The notes below the pieces were generated by a model, which did no database searches, was not told the DNA's origin, and was given only the letters and a program-made list of their open reading frames with translations. The position numbers and the translations under genes were made by a program. DNA of 64,000 nucleotides from Streptomyces sp. MUM 2J (GTDB taxonomy: Bacteria; Actinomycetota; Actinomycetes; Streptomycetales; Streptomycetaceae), in contig NZ_JADWYM010000023.1 in the NCBI RefSeq assembly GCF_022414535.1, positions 51,900 to 115,899 on the forward strand, written 5' to 3'. Positions 32,430-43,097 of the stretch are shown here, piece after piece; the first letter of the stretch is position 1, and each line of letters begins with the position of its first letter.

Positions 32430-34853
32430 ATGGCTCCGAGGCGGCCCCGAGGGCTGTACGTGATCTCCGCCTGCGCGGCGCTCGCGCTGGCGGCGGGAGG
32501 GGCCCAGGTCCCCGTCGCGGCCGTTCCCGCGACGGCGGCGGCAGGACACCCCGCCGGGGGGTCTCGCGCGCTGTCCACCGGCCGGGACGCCGACGCGCAG
32601 CCGCCCGGCCTGCCCGCCGCGCCTCCCGCCGACGCGCTCCCCTCGGTGACGGACGCCTTCACGGCCGGATCCCTCACCGGATGGCGGACGGTGAGCGGTT
32701 CCTGGCGGACGACCGCCGGAGTCCTGCGCGGCAGCGGTGAACTGCGCCGTCCACTGTGCGCCTGCGCGGAGACCGAGGAACTGAGCCGGGCCCGGGTCTC
32801 CCTGCGCTTCCGGGTCCCGGACACCGCTGCCGACCCCCTGGCCTCGGTGTCGGTGGCGCTCGACGGATCCGCCGACCGCGACCGCCTGTGGCTGACCGCG
32901 CTGCCCTTCGGGGCGGCGCCGCGGCTGCAGCTGGTCCGCTCCACCGCCACCGGCGAGACCCGGTACGCCGACACGCTGCGCACCACCGCCCTGGCCCGCG
33001 GATCCTGGTACCGCCTGGAACTGGAGTGGCGCCACGGCATCGCCTTCGCCCGCATCCAGCCGGACGGCGCCGCCCGCCCCGCGGCCCCGGTCGCCGGCCA
33101 TGTCGTCGGCGCCGGCTTCCACCCCGTCGCCGGAGGCCTGCGCACCCGTGCCCTGCCCTCGGTCGACGTGGACGACTTCGCCGCGAGCCGGCTGCGTCGC
33201 GGCCCGCGCCGCAGCAGCGCCGAGCGGGGCGTCTTCGCCCCGGTGGCCCGGCACCTGGTGCCCCCGCCCGCCTACGATCCCGCCCGGGTGCCCCGGCCGG
33301 TGATCGACGGCAGGCCCGAGTGGCTCGCCCTGTACGACCGGGCCTGGTCCCTGCTCCACACCGGTCACATCAGAAGACCGGCCGCCGGTTCGCCGCTGGT
33401 GCGCACCTACCTGGACGAGGCCTTCGGCCCGGACCTGCTCTTCCAGTGGGACACGATCTTCATGACCGTCTACGGGCGCTACCTCCAGCCCGGCTTCGAC
33501 GTCATGGGGTCGCTGGACAACTGGTACGCCCTCCAGGAGCCGACCGGCGCCATCTGGCGCATCTACCGCGAGTCCGACGGCACCCGGCACCCCTGGGCGG
33601 ACGGCGCGCGCGGCGTCAACCCGCCGCTGTTCGCCTGGGCCGAGCTGAAGTCGTACCGGCTCACCGGCGACCTCACCCGGGTGCGCCGCGTCCTGCCGGC
33701 CCTGCGGGCCTACGCCGACTGGGTCTCCGTCAGCCGCTGGTCGCAGGCCGCGCCGCACCAGCTGTACTGGAACGACGGCGAGGGCAACGGCATGGACAAC
33801 CTGCCGACGCAGCCGGGCCCCGCCGGTGACGGCACGGGCACCGGGCAGGTCGACATGAGCAGCCAGATGGTGCTGATGTGGCGGAGCCTGGCCGAGCTGG
33901 AGACCGCCGCGGGCGGCACCGAGCGCGCCGCCGACGACCGTGCCCTGGCCGACGCGACGGCCGACCGGCTCAACCGCTGGTCGTGGAACGCCGCAGACGG
34001 CCGCTACTACGAGGTCACCGCCACCGGGGCGCAGTACGAGGTCGACAGCATCGCCGGCTTCTGGACCCTGCCCGCCGGGGTGGCCACCGGTGACCGCGCC
34101 CGGCGCCTCGCCGAAGCGCTCGCCGACCCGGGTGCCTACTGGACCGACATGATCTTCCCTGCCCTGGCGAAGGGCTCGCCGTCGTACGACCCGACCGGGC
34201 GGTACTGGCGGGGCGGTGTCTGGGCGCCGACGAACTACGCCGTCGTCGAGGGCCTCCGGGACACCGGCAGCACCGGCCTCGCCCGCAGGGCCGCGGAGAG
34301 GTACCTCACGGGGCTGACCGAGGTGTACGGCACCACGGGCACTCTCTGGGAGGCCTACGCACCCGAGAGGCTGCCGGGGGCCTGGCTCGCCGCCTCCCGC
34401 AGCGGCGGCACGCCGGTACCGGCCCACGGCGTGGCCCTCGACCCGGGGGGTGCCTATCTCGCGCCCGCCACCACCAAGCCGGGCGACGTGCCGAACCCGG
34501 CGGGTGGCACCGACGGCGTCGTCAAGCGGGACTTCGTCGGCTGGACCGGTCTGGGTCCCGTGGCGATGCTGATCGAGGACGTCATCGGCATCGAGGCCGA
34601 CACCCCGCGCCGCACGATCACCTGGCACCTCACCCGCACCGACCGTCACGGCGTCGACCACCTTCCCCTCGGCGCTCTCGGCACCGTCTCCCTCGTGGCC
34701 GACGCGCGCTCCGACACGTCCGCGCCGGTACGGGTGTGCGCGAGCAGCACCGCGCCGGAAGCCCTGACCCTCGTCGTCACGGACGAGGCCGGGAACGCCC
34801 GCAGTGTGAGCGTCGCCCCCGGCGCCGACCGGCAGTGCCGGACCCTTCGCTGA
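32430..34853 (+). CDS. Secreted glycoside hydrolase of the GH63/trehalase-like (alpha/alpha)6 group
   Basis: This 807-residue exported protein has a signal peptide (about 1-38), a Pro/Ala linker, and a jelly-roll module (about 70-235, FTAGSLTGWRTVSGSWRT to DVDDFAASRL). A large helical catalytic domain (about 280-715) follows, with FGPDLLFQWDTIFMTVYGRY, DGEGNGMDNLP and YWRGGVWAPTNYAVVEG. The last is the signature of GH63/GH37-type barrels. A short beta domain closes the protein. Substrate is probably an alpha-linked di- or oligosaccharide; trehalase, mannosylglycerate hydrolase and glucosidase activities all exist in this clan. ATG 32430 is chosen over GTG 32424. Confidence 0.82.
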   Translation: MAPRRPRGLYVISACAALALAAGGAQVPVAAVPATAAAGHPAGGSRALSTGRDADAQPPGLPAAPPADALPSVTDAFTAGSLTGWRTVSGSWRTTAGVLRGSGELRRPLCACAETEELSRARVSLRFRVPDTAADPLASVSVALDGSADRDRLWLTALPFGAAPRLQLVRSTATGETRYADTLRTTALARGSWYRLELEWRHGIAFARIQPDGAARPAAPVAGHVVGAGFHPVAGGLRTRALPSVDVDDFAASRLRRGPRRSSAERGVFAPVARHLVPPPAYDPARVPRPVIDGRPEWLALYDRAWSLLHTGHIRRPAAGSPLVRTYLDEAFGPDLLFQWDTIFMTVYGRYLQPGFDVMGSLDNWYALQEPTGAIWRIYRESDGTRHPWADGARGVNPPLFAWAELKSYRLTGDLTRVRRVLPALRAYADWVSVSRWSQAAPHQLYWNDGEGNGMDNLPTQPGPAGDGTGTGQVDMSSQMVLMWRSLAELETAAGGTERAADDRALADATADRLNRWSWNAADGRYYEVTATGAQYEVDSIAGFWTLPAGVATGDRARRLAEALADPGAYWTDMIFPALAKGSPSYDPTGRYWRGGVWAPTNYAVVEGLRDTGSTGLARRAAERYLTGLTEVYGTTGTLWEAYAPERLPGAWLAASRSGGTPVPAHGVALDPGGAYLAPATTKPGDVPNPAGGTDGVVKRDFVGWTGLGPVAMLIEDVIGIEADTPRRTITWHLTRTDRHGVDHLPLGALGTVSLVADARSDTSAPVRVCASSTAPEALTLVVTDEAGNARSVSVAPGADRQCRTLR

Positions 34854-34862
34854 CCTACGCCG

Positions 34863-34891
34863 CCGGGGCGTGGGCCCCGTGAACGCCCCGG
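34863..34891 (+). terminator. Stem-loop after the glycoside hydrolase
   Basis: A 9-bp perfect inverted repeat (34863-34871 with 34883-34891) with an 11-base loop lies 10 bases after the stop. The remaining sequence up to 35184, a convergent gap of about 290 bases, shows no gene. Confidence 0.6.
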
Positions 34892-35184
34892 AGCAGGTCC
34901 GCGCACGGGAACGCGGCGTGGTCGCGCGCATCCGGAGGCGGGGCGCGGTGTCGTCCGCGGTGCCGCCCCCGCCGCGCCGGTGCTCGCCACCCGAGGGCGG
35001 AGACGGAGGGCGATACGGAGGAAACGGCACGGGCATGGACGAACCGCTGCACCGCGTGCCCCCGCGGAGTCGTCTGACCGGTGGCCCGGCGGGGCACGAG
35101 TGGGCCGCCGGGCGATCTGGCGGGGGCGCCGGATGGCCCGGCGGCGAGGAGGACCCGCCAACCGGTCGGGGGCGCGGGGGCCTT

Positions 35185-35868
35185 TCAGCCCGCGCGCAGG
35201 CCGAGCAGGACGTCGACGCGGTTCGTGGTGATCGAGTCGACGCCCGCGTGAAGCAGGCGGCGCATGGAACGGCGGGTGTCCGGGGTCCACACCGACAGCA
35301 GGCGGCCGTCGCGGTGGACGCGTTCGGCCAGGGCCCGGTCGACCAGCGAGAAGCGGTAGTTGAGCCAGCGCGGACGGACGGCGTCGAGAAGAGCGGGGCG
35401 CGGCGGCGCCACGGTCGTCCACGTCAGGGCGATCTCGGCGGAGGGATCGGCGGCGCGCACGGCGAGCATGGCCGCGGCGTCCGCGCAGTAGTACACCCGG
35501 TCCTGCGCCCCGGCCTCCCGCACGGCGTCCACCACCCGCCGGGCCGCCCGCACGTCGGGGGCGCCCGGCAGGTCGAGCATGACCCGGCTGTCGCCGGTCA
35601 CCGCCAGCGCCTCCGCCAGCGTCGGCACCCCGCCGCCGGTCAGGCGCCGCACCTCGGACGCCGACAGGCTGAGCAGCGGCCGGTCCAGCTCCCACAGCCG
35701 CTTCAGCGTGTCGTCGTGCAGCAGCACGGCAACGCCGTCCCGGGTGAGGCGTACGTCGATCTCGACCACGTCCGCGCCGAGGCCGAGCGCGGAGCGCAGT
35801 GAGTCGAGGGTGTTCTCACGGACGCGGTAGGGGTCGCCGCGGTGGGCGACGGCGGTCACGTTCTGCAT
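35185..35868 (-). CDS. Glycerophosphodiester phosphodiesterase
   Basis: This 227-residue cytoplasmic-type GDPD has no signal peptide. The family motifs are present: AHRGDPYRVRENTLDSL at the start (His and Arg of the active site, Glu/Asn metal region), ADVVEIDVRLTRDGVAVLLHDDTL (metal Glu/Asp and catalytic His), and a C-terminal SVWTPDTRRSMRRLLHAGVD. It hydrolyses deacylated phospholipids to glycerol-3-phosphate and an alcohol. The start at ATG 35868 agrees with the family. It is 33 bases downstream of the adenosine deaminase-like gene on the same strand and may be co-transcribed. Confidence 0.9.
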   Translation of the reverse strand: MQNVTAVAHRGDPYRVRENTLDSLRSALGLGADVVEIDVRLTRDGVAVLLHDDTLKRLWELDRPLLSLSASEVRRLTGGGVPTLAEALAVTGDSRVMLDLPGAPDVRAARRVVDAVREAGAQDRVYYCADAAAMLAVRAADPSAEIALTWTTVAPPRPALLDAVRPRWLNYRFSLVDRALAERVHRDGRLLSVWTPDTRRSMRRLLHAGVDSITTNRVDVLLGLRAG

Positions 35869-35901
35869 GGGGCCATTGTGGTGGGGCGCGGCCGTCCGGC
35901 G

Positions 35902-36990
35902 TCAGGGGGCGAGCCAGGCGGCCGTGTAGGCGTCGATCTCGTCCTTGATCCGGGCCTTGCCGGGCCCGTCGAGGAAGGATGCCTCGACGGCGTTCTTCGC
36001 GAGACCGGCGAGGCCGTGTGCGTCGAGGTCGAGGAGGCGGGCGGCGACGGCGTACTCGGTGTTGAGGTCGGTGCCGAACATCGGCGGGTCGTCGGAGTTG
36101 ATCGTGACCATCACCCCGGCCTGCACGAACGCGCTGATCGGGTGCTCGTCCAGGGTGGCCACCGCCCGCGTGGCGATGTTGGAGGTCGGGCACACCTCCA
36201 GCGGGATGCGCTGCTCGGCGAGATGGGCGAGCAGCTTCGGGTCCTGCGCGGAGCTGGTGCCGTGCCCGATGCGCTCGGCCCGCAGATGGGTCAGCGCGTC
36301 CCACACGGTCTCCGGGCCGGTCGTCTCCCCGGCGTGCGGCACCGAGTGCAGCCCGGCTGCGATCGCCCGGTCGAAGTACGGCTTGAACTGCGGGCGCGGC
36401 ACGCCGATCTCGGGTCCGCCGAGCCCGAAGGAGACCAGGCCCTCCGGCCGCAGCCGGTCGTCGGTGGCCAGCCGCGCGGTCTCCTCGGCCGAGGTCAGGC
36501 CGGCCTCGCCGGGGATGTCGAAGCACCAGCGCAGCACTGTGCCGAACTCGGCCTCCGCCGCCGTGCGCGCGTCCTCGATCGCGTCCATGAAGGCCCGTTC
36601 GTCGATGCCGCGCCGGGTGGAGGAGTAGGGCGTGATGGTCAGCTCCGCGTAGCGGACCTGCTGCCGGGCGAGGTCGCGTGCCACCTCGAAGGTGAGCAGG
36701 CGCACGTCCTCCGGGGTGCGGATCAGGTCCACGACGGAGAGGTACACGTCGATGAAGTGCGCGAAGTCGGTGAAGGTGAAGTAGTCGGCCAGCGCCTCGG
36801 GGTCGATGGGGACCTGGGAGTCGGGGTGGCGTGCGGCGAGTTCGGAGACGATCCGGGGGGAGGCGGACCCGACATGGTGGACGTGCAGTTCCGCCTTGGG
36901 CAGTCCGGCGACGAACCCGTCCAGGGAACGGGCGCCGGGTGCGGCGGGGGCGGTGGATGCGACGACGCGGTCGGTGAAGCGGTCGGTCAA
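35902..36990 (-). CDS. Adenosine deaminase family protein
   Basis: This 362-residue purine deaminase fold shows all catalytic positions: metal His pair in ELHVHHVGSAS, SVPHAGETTGPE (His and catalytic Glu), ERIGHGTS (His) and TINSDDPPMFGT (Asp-Asp). The usual HLDG after the first motif is HHVG here, which marks a divergent actinobacterial subgroup whose substrate may be adenosine or a related amine. I take TTG 36990 as start because GGAGG precedes it with proper spacing; the frame is open far upstream but not conserved. It runs toward the GDPD gene and is divergent from the DUF4190 gene. Confidence 0.87.
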   Translation of the reverse strand: MTDRFTDRVVASTAPAAPGARSLDGFVAGLPKAELHVHHVGSASPRIVSELAARHPDSQVPIDPEALADYFTFTDFAHFIDVYLSVVDLIRTPEDVRLLTFEVARDLARQQVRYAELTITPYSSTRRGIDERAFMDAIEDARTAAEAEFGTVLRWCFDIPGEAGLTSAEETARLATDDRLRPEGLVSFGLGGPEIGVPRPQFKPYFDRAIAAGLHSVPHAGETTGPETVWDALTHLRAERIGHGTSSAQDPKLLAHLAEQRIPLEVCPTSNIATRAVATLDEHPISAFVQAGVMVTINSDDPPMFGTDLNTEYAVAARLLDLDAHGLAGLAKNAVEASFLDGPGKARIKDEIDAYTAAWLAP

Positions 36991-37147
36991 GGGGTCCTCC
37001 CCGGGACGGCGGCCCGGGCCCCTGCGGGGGCGGGCGGGACGCGGGTGATCGGCTGATCGGTGACTCGGGATCATCGTAGGCCGGAGCAACGGCGGATCAT
37101 CCCTGGCCTTAGCATGACGGAACGCACAGACAGAGGGGGTCCCGCGC

Positions 37148-38137
37148 ATGTCCGACGACGCGCCGACGCCGGAGGTGCCGGAGAGCACCCCCGCGCAGCG
37201 GCCGACTGCACCGCCCGGCTCCGCCCGCGACCCGTGGGCCCCGCCGGCGGACGGGGAACCGCAGGGTGAGGCGCCGCGGGTGTCCCTGGACAAGCCGGGC
37301 CCGTCCCCGCAGCCGCGGGACGGCGTAGCGCCGGTGTCGCCCGGCGGGGCGGAGCGGCAGCCGGAACCGGGCCGGGCCGCGGAGAACGGGGGAGCGGGAC
37401 ACACGCTCGCCCCGGGCGTTTCGGAGTCCGTCTCGCCGTCCGTCCACGACCAGCGGACGGTCGCCTCGATGCCGGGTCCCGCCGAGGGTGGGAGCCAGAC
37501 CTCCGGGGCCGCCGCGTCCGCCCAGTCGTGGGCAGGACCCGCCGGCGCGGGCCGGCCGTTCGCGCCCCCCGGCCCGATGGCGCCTCCCGGTCCCGTGGCG
37601 CCGGCGGGCGCGGCCAATCCCTTCGCGCCGCCGGGACCGGCCGGGCCGGGAGCTCCCGGGGGGCCGTTCGCGCCGCCCCCCGGCGTGGGCGGCGCCTTCG
37701 CCCCGCCCGGTCCCCAGGGCGAGCCCGTGCCCCCGCCGCCGATCGCCCCGGACGGGCCCGGGCGAATGCCCTACGGCCATCCCGGCGCGGGCTACGGCCA
37801 GCCGCCGCTGGCCGGCTACGGCCCCGGTGCCCACGCACCGGGGACGCCCGGCGTCCCGGCCGGGTACTACGGCTGGCCCGGTGTCCCCGTGATGCCCAGC
37901 AACGGGATGGGCACCGCGGGGCTCGTGCTCGGCATCCTGTCGACCGTCATCTTCTGCCTGTGGCCGCTGGCCATCATCCTCGGCATCCTCGGCGTGATCT
38001 TCGGCGCGATCGGCCGCCGCAGAGCCGACCGGGGCCAGGCCACCAACGCCGGCCAGGCCCTGGCCGGCATCATCTGCGGCGCCGTGGGCATCGTCCTCGG
38101 CATCGGCCTGCTCGTGCTCACGCTCGTGGCGCACTGA
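37148..38137 (+). CDS. DUF4190 membrane protein with long Pro/Gly/Ala-rich N-terminus
   Basis: In this 329-residue protein the first 250 or so residues are low-complexity, rich in Pro, Ala and Gly, with a repeated FAPPGP unit. They end in a YGQPPLAGYG tail typical of actinobacterial membrane proteins. The C-terminal 80 residues hold two hydrophobic helices separated by IFGAIGRRRADRGQATNAGQ, which is the DUF4190 signature. It probably sits in the membrane with a long disordered cytoplasmic arm. Function unknown. ATG 37148 follows GGGGGT in a divergent gap with the deaminase gene. Confidence 0.82.
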   Translation: MSDDAPTPEVPESTPAQRPTAPPGSARDPWAPPADGEPQGEAPRVSLDKPGPSPQPRDGVAPVSPGGAERQPEPGRAAENGGAGHTLAPGVSESVSPSVHDQRTVASMPGPAEGGSQTSGAAASAQSWAGPAGAGRPFAPPGPMAPPGPVAPAGAANPFAPPGPAGPGAPGGPFAPPPGVGGAFAPPGPQGEPVPPPPIAPDGPGRMPYGHPGAGYGQPPLAGYGPGAHAPGTPGVPAGYYGWPGVPVMPSNGMGTAGLVLGILSTVIFCLWPLAIILGILGVIFGAIGRRRADRGQATNAGQALAGIICGAVGIVLGIGLLVLTLVAH

Positions 38138-38317
38138 CCGACGGCGCCCCGGGCCGGCGGAGGGCGCCCGGGGTAGCCGGGCCCTGCCGAGCCGTGCCCC
38201 GGGATTCGCGCCGCGGCCCTCGATCGAGGGCCGCGGCGCCCTGCGCTCAGTGCCGCGCCCCGGGGAGCCGCGACCCGCGGGGTGCCGGCCCCGCGGCCCG
38301 CCGCGTGCCGCCCCGCG

Positions 38318-38902
38318 TCAAACGGCGTCCCGCAGCCGTCCGCGGGCCGCCATCAGGGCGAAGCCCAGCAGGTTCGGCCCGCGCCACCGCTCCGGATCAG
38401 AGGCGGCCTCGTCCGTCGCGGCGAGGCCGATGCCCCACACCCGGTCCATGGGGCTGGCCTCGACCAGGACCCGGCCGGCGGTGCCCACCAGGAACGCCCG
38501 CAGGTCCGGATGGGCGCCGAACTTGTGGACACTGCCCTCCACGACGATCCGGAAGCGCTCCCGCTCCCACGTCTCCTCGTCGAAGCCGCGGACCAGGCGT
38601 CCCGCCTTCTTGGCCTCCGCAGGGTGCCGTGCGTCCAGCACCTGCCGCTCGGCCTCCGGGTCCGCGAACAGCCGGGCCTTCTCCGCCATCATCCAGTGCT
38701 CGGCCGTCCGGTACGTCACCCCGGCCACGCTGAACGGCGACGGCCACCACTGACTCAGGCAGCCCGGCCCCACCCGGCCGTCGGGCCGCGGCCGGTGCCC
38801 CCAGAAGAGGAGGTACCTCACCGCTGCTCCCGCGCGGATCTGCCTGGTCAGGGACTCCAGGGAGTCGATCGTCGCCGCTTCGTCCCCCGTGGTCCTTCCC
38901 AT
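38318..38902 (-). CDS. NADAR family (YbiA-like) N-glycosidase
   Basis: This 194-residue protein has NADAR domain features: YLLFWGHRP at the start of the fold, CLSQWWPSPFSVAGVTYRTAEHWMMAEKA (family signature), AKKAGRLVRGF and the C-terminal DRVWGIGLAATD with WRGPNLLGFALM. NADAR proteins remove ADP-ribose from guanine in DNA or hydrolyse riboflavin-pathway intermediates. Some are antitoxins of DarT. No DarT-like partner is adjacent, so a metabolic or housekeeping role is as likely. The start ATG 38902 has no clear ribosome site. Confidence 0.88.
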   Translation of the reverse strand: MGRTTGDEAATIDSLESLTRQIRAGAAVRYLLFWGHRPRPDGRVGPGCLSQWWPSPFSVAGVTYRTAEHWMMAEKARLFADPEAERQVLDARHPAEAKKAGRLVRGFDEETWERERFRIVVEGSVHKFGAHPDLRAFLVGTAGRVLVEASPMDRVWGIGLAATDEAASDPERWRGPNLLGFALMAARGRLRDAV

Positions 38903-38997
38903 GCACGCGAGTCTGACAGGTACCACGGACAGTGCGTCCCCCCTTTTCCGCTCTGACTCGACACCTGGTCGACAGATTTCGTCGCGTAACCAAAAGG

Positions 38998-39018
38998 CAA
39001 CAACGGAATCCCTTGTTG
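38998..39018. promoter_or_regulatory. Inverted repeat in the promoter region of the polyamine operon
   Basis: CAACAA (38998-39003) and TTGTTG (39013-39018) form a 6-bp inverted repeat with a 9-base spacer in a locally AT-richer stretch, about 100 bases before the aldehyde dehydrogenase start. It is a plausible operator. A second hairpin, CACCCCCC/GGGGGGTG (39074-39081 with 39091-39098), sits in the leader just ahead of the ribosome site. Confidence 0.4.
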
Positions 39019-39116
39019 GAGTCCCATTGCTCTGTCAGGATCGGCACTCAAATCGAGCTGGAGCTACGCCACCCACCCCCCCGAAGAGGAGGGGGGTGAC
39101 GGCGGAGGAGAGCCAT

Positions 39117-40625
39117 ATGCAGTTCGCCGCACAGGAACGTTTCGCGGACGGTGCGCAGTTCATCGCGGGCCGTCTCACCCGGGGCAGTTCGGGCCGCACC
39201 CACGCCGTGGTGGACCCGGCCACCGGCGACGACGTCCACACGTACGAACTGGCCGGCGCCGACGATGTCGACGCGGCCGTCGCCGCCGCCCGCGAGGCCT
39301 TCCCGGGCTGGGCGGGCGCCACCCCCGCCGAGCGCTCGGAGGCGCTGCACCGCTTCTCCGCGGTCCTCGCCGACCGCGCCGAGGACCTCGCCCGCGCCGA
39401 GTCCCTGCAGTGCGGGAAGCCGCTGAGGCTGAGCCGCGAGTTCGACGTCCCGGGCACCGTCGACAACACCGCCTTCTTCGCGGGCGCCGCCCGCCACCTG
39501 CAGGGCCAGTCGGCCGGTGAGTACTCGGGCGACCACACCTCCTACGTCCGCCGCGAGGCCATCGGCGTCATCGGGTCCGTCGCGCCCTGGAACTACCCCC
39601 TGCAAATGGCCGCCTGGAAGATCCTCCCGGCGATCGCCGCGGGCAACACCGTCGTGCTCAAGCCCGCCGAGCTCACCCCGCTGACCTCGCTGCTCTTCGC
39701 CGAGGCCGCCACCGAGGCCGGCATCCCGGACGGTGTGGTCAACATCGTCACCGGTACCGGCCGGGAGGCGGGCGAGCACCTGGTCGGCCACCCCGACGTG
39801 GCCATGACCTCCTTCACCGGCTCCACGGCCGTCGGCAAGCGCGTCGCCGAGATCGCCACGTCCACCGTCAAGCGCCTCCACCTGGAGCTCGGCGGCAAGG
39901 CGCCCTTCGTCGTCTTCGACGACGCCGACCTCGACGCGGCGGCCAACGGCGCGGTCGCGGGTGCCCTCATCAACACCGGGCAGGACTGCACGGCCGCCAC
40001 GCGCGCGTACGTGCAGCGGCCCGTGTACGAGGAGTTCGTGGCCCGCACCGCCGCCCTCATGGAGACCGTCCGGCTCGGCGACCCCTTCGCCCCCACCACC
40101 GACCTCGGCCCGTTGATCTCGCACGTCCAGCGCGACCGGGTGGCCGCCTTCGTGGACCGGGCGCGCGGCTACGCGCGTATCGTGACCGGCGGCGAGGCGC
40201 CCGGCGGGGACCTCGCCGGGGGCGCCTACTACCGGCCCACGCTCGTGGTGGACGCGCCTCAGGACAGCGAGATCGTGCAGTCCGAGATCTTCGGCCCGGT
40301 CCTCGTCGTCCTCCCCTTCGACACCGACGACGAGGGGATCCGGCTCGCCAACGACACCCCGTACGGGCTGGCCGCCTCGGCGTGGACCCGGGACGTGTAC
40401 CGGGCCGGCCGTGCGACGCGTGACATCAGGGCCGGGTGCGTGTGGATCAACGACCACGTCCCGATCATCAGCGAGATGCCGCACGGCGGCTTCAAGCAGT
40501 CCGGCTTCGGCAAGGACATGTCAGCTTATTCGTTCGAGGAGTACACCCAGATCAAGCACGTCATGTTCGACAATACGGCGGTGGTCAGGAAGGACTGGCA
40601 CCGCACCATCTTCGGGGACCGATAG
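39117..40625 (+). CDS. Aldehyde dehydrogenase (gamma-aminobutyraldehyde type), first gene of the pot operon
   Basis: This 502-residue enzyme is homologous to the one at 30616. It has VAPWNYPLQMAAWKILP, Glu in HLELGGKAPFVVF and Cys in INTGQDCTAATRAY. It begins MQFAAQERFADGAQFIAGRL at ATG 39117, with GGAGGAG at 39103-39109; the open frame upstream is not conserved. It is followed 55 bases later by a polyamine-type substrate-binding protein and the PotABC genes. It should oxidise an aminoaldehyde derived from imported polyamine to the amino acid. Confidence 0.9.
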   Translation: MQFAAQERFADGAQFIAGRLTRGSSGRTHAVVDPATGDDVHTYELAGADDVDAAVAAAREAFPGWAGATPAERSEALHRFSAVLADRAEDLARAESLQCGKPLRLSREFDVPGTVDNTAFFAGAARHLQGQSAGEYSGDHTSYVRREAIGVIGSVAPWNYPLQMAAWKILPAIAAGNTVVLKPAELTPLTSLLFAEAATEAGIPDGVVNIVTGTGREAGEHLVGHPDVAMTSFTGSTAVGKRVAEIATSTVKRLHLELGGKAPFVVFDDADLDAAANGAVAGALINTGQDCTAATRAYVQRPVYEEFVARTAALMETVRLGDPFAPTTDLGPLISHVQRDRVAAFVDRARGYARIVTGGEAPGGDLAGGAYYRPTLVVDAPQDSEIVQSEIFGPVLVVLPFDTDDEGIRLANDTPYGLAASAWTRDVYRAGRATRDIRAGCVWINDHVPIISEMPHGGFKQSGFGKDMSAYSFEEYTQIKHVMFDNTAVVRKDWHRTIFGDR

Positions 40626-40680
40626 CCAAGACGAGGGCCGCCGACCACGGCCGAAACCTTCCCGAAAGGGCACCACGCGC

Positions 40681-41924
40681 ATGGAGCAGTACGAGCCCGA
40701 CCGCCTGAACCCGGTCCAGCGGGCCGCCGTCAGGCGCAGCCTCCGCAACGGCAGGGCATCCCTGACCCGTCGTTCGCTGCTGCGCGCCTCCGCGGGCGGC
40801 GCGCTCACCGTCGGCGGACTCGGGGCGCTGAGCGCCTGCGGGATCCCCGCGGCCGGCAAGACCGCGGGCGGTACGTCCGCGGAGGACCACTCGGCCAAGG
40901 AGAAGACCGTCCACTTCTCCAACTGGACCGAGTACATGGACGTCGACGACAGCGGCAAGCACCACCCGACGCTGGACGCCTTCACCGAGCGCACCGGCAT
41001 CTCGGTGAAGTACACCGAGGACATCAACGACAACAACGAGTTCTTCGGCAAGATCAAGCCGCAGCTCGCCGCGGGCCAGGACACCGGCCGCGACCTGATG
41101 GTGCTCACGGACTGGCTGGCCGCGCGCCTGATCCGGCTGGGCTGGGTCCAGAAACTCGACCCGTCCAACCTGCCGCACGCCTACGCCAACCTCTCGTCGC
41201 AGTTCCGCACCCCCGACTGGGACCCGGGACGGGCCTACTCCTACCCCTGGCAGGGCATCGCGACCGTCATCGCCTTCAACCGGAAGGCCCTGGACGGCAT
41301 CGAGGTCAGGTCGGTCTCCGACCTGCTCGACAACCCCAAGCTCAAGGGCCGCGTCGGCTTCCTCACCGAGATGCGCGACAGCATGGGCATGACCCTGCTC
41401 GACATGGGCAAGGACCCGGGGAAGTTCACCGACGACGACTACGACGCAGCCGTCGCCCGTCTGCAGAAGGGCGTGGACAAGGGCCAGATCCGCCGCTTCA
41501 CCGGCAACGACTACACCTCCGACCTCACCAAGGGCGATCTGGCGGCCTGCCTCGCCTGGGCCGGTGACGTCGTCCAGCTCAAGGCGGACAGCCCCGACGT
41601 CGACTTCATCATCCCCGACAGCGGGTACATGACGTCCAGCGACAACCTGGTCATCCCCAGCAAGGCGCGCCACAAGACGAACGCCGAGCGGCTGATCGAC
41701 TACTACTACGAGCCACAGGCCGCCGCGGAGCTCGCCGCGTACATCAACTACGTCTGCCCCGTCGACGGGGTGAAGGACGAGCTGGCGAAGATCGACGAGG
41801 ACGCGGCGAGCAACCCGCTGATCCTTCCCGACAAGGCCATGCAGGCCAAGTCGCACGCCTTCCGCTCACTGAGCCAGAAGGAAGAGACGACGTACGAAGA
41901 GAAGTTCGCGAAGCTGACTGGGGC

Positions 41925-41928
<4 letters not shown>
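40681..41928 (+). CDS. potD: Spermidine/putrescine-type ABC substrate-binding lipoprotein (PotD-like)
   Basis: This 415-residue protein has a twin-arginine signal (LTRRSLLRASAGGALTVGGL) followed by a lipobox LSAC, so it is probably exported folded and lipid-anchored. The mature part matches PotD-like binding proteins (VHFSNWTEYMDVDDSG; FEKTG-like TERTGISVKYTEDINDN; LACLAWAGDV-type loop). It should bind a polyamine for the PotBC channel. ATG 40681 follows GAAAGG. It overlaps the ATPase gene by four bases. Confidence 0.9.

Positions 41929-43096
<1,168 letters not shown>

Positions 43097-43097
<1 letters not shown>

Noticed and set aside
39074..39098. Terminator between the NADAR gene and the pot operon
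   Set aside because: The GC hairpin lies inside the leader, 5 bases before the ribosome site of the aldehyde dehydrogenase, and the NADAR gene is transcribed the other way; a role as leader structure is more likely.
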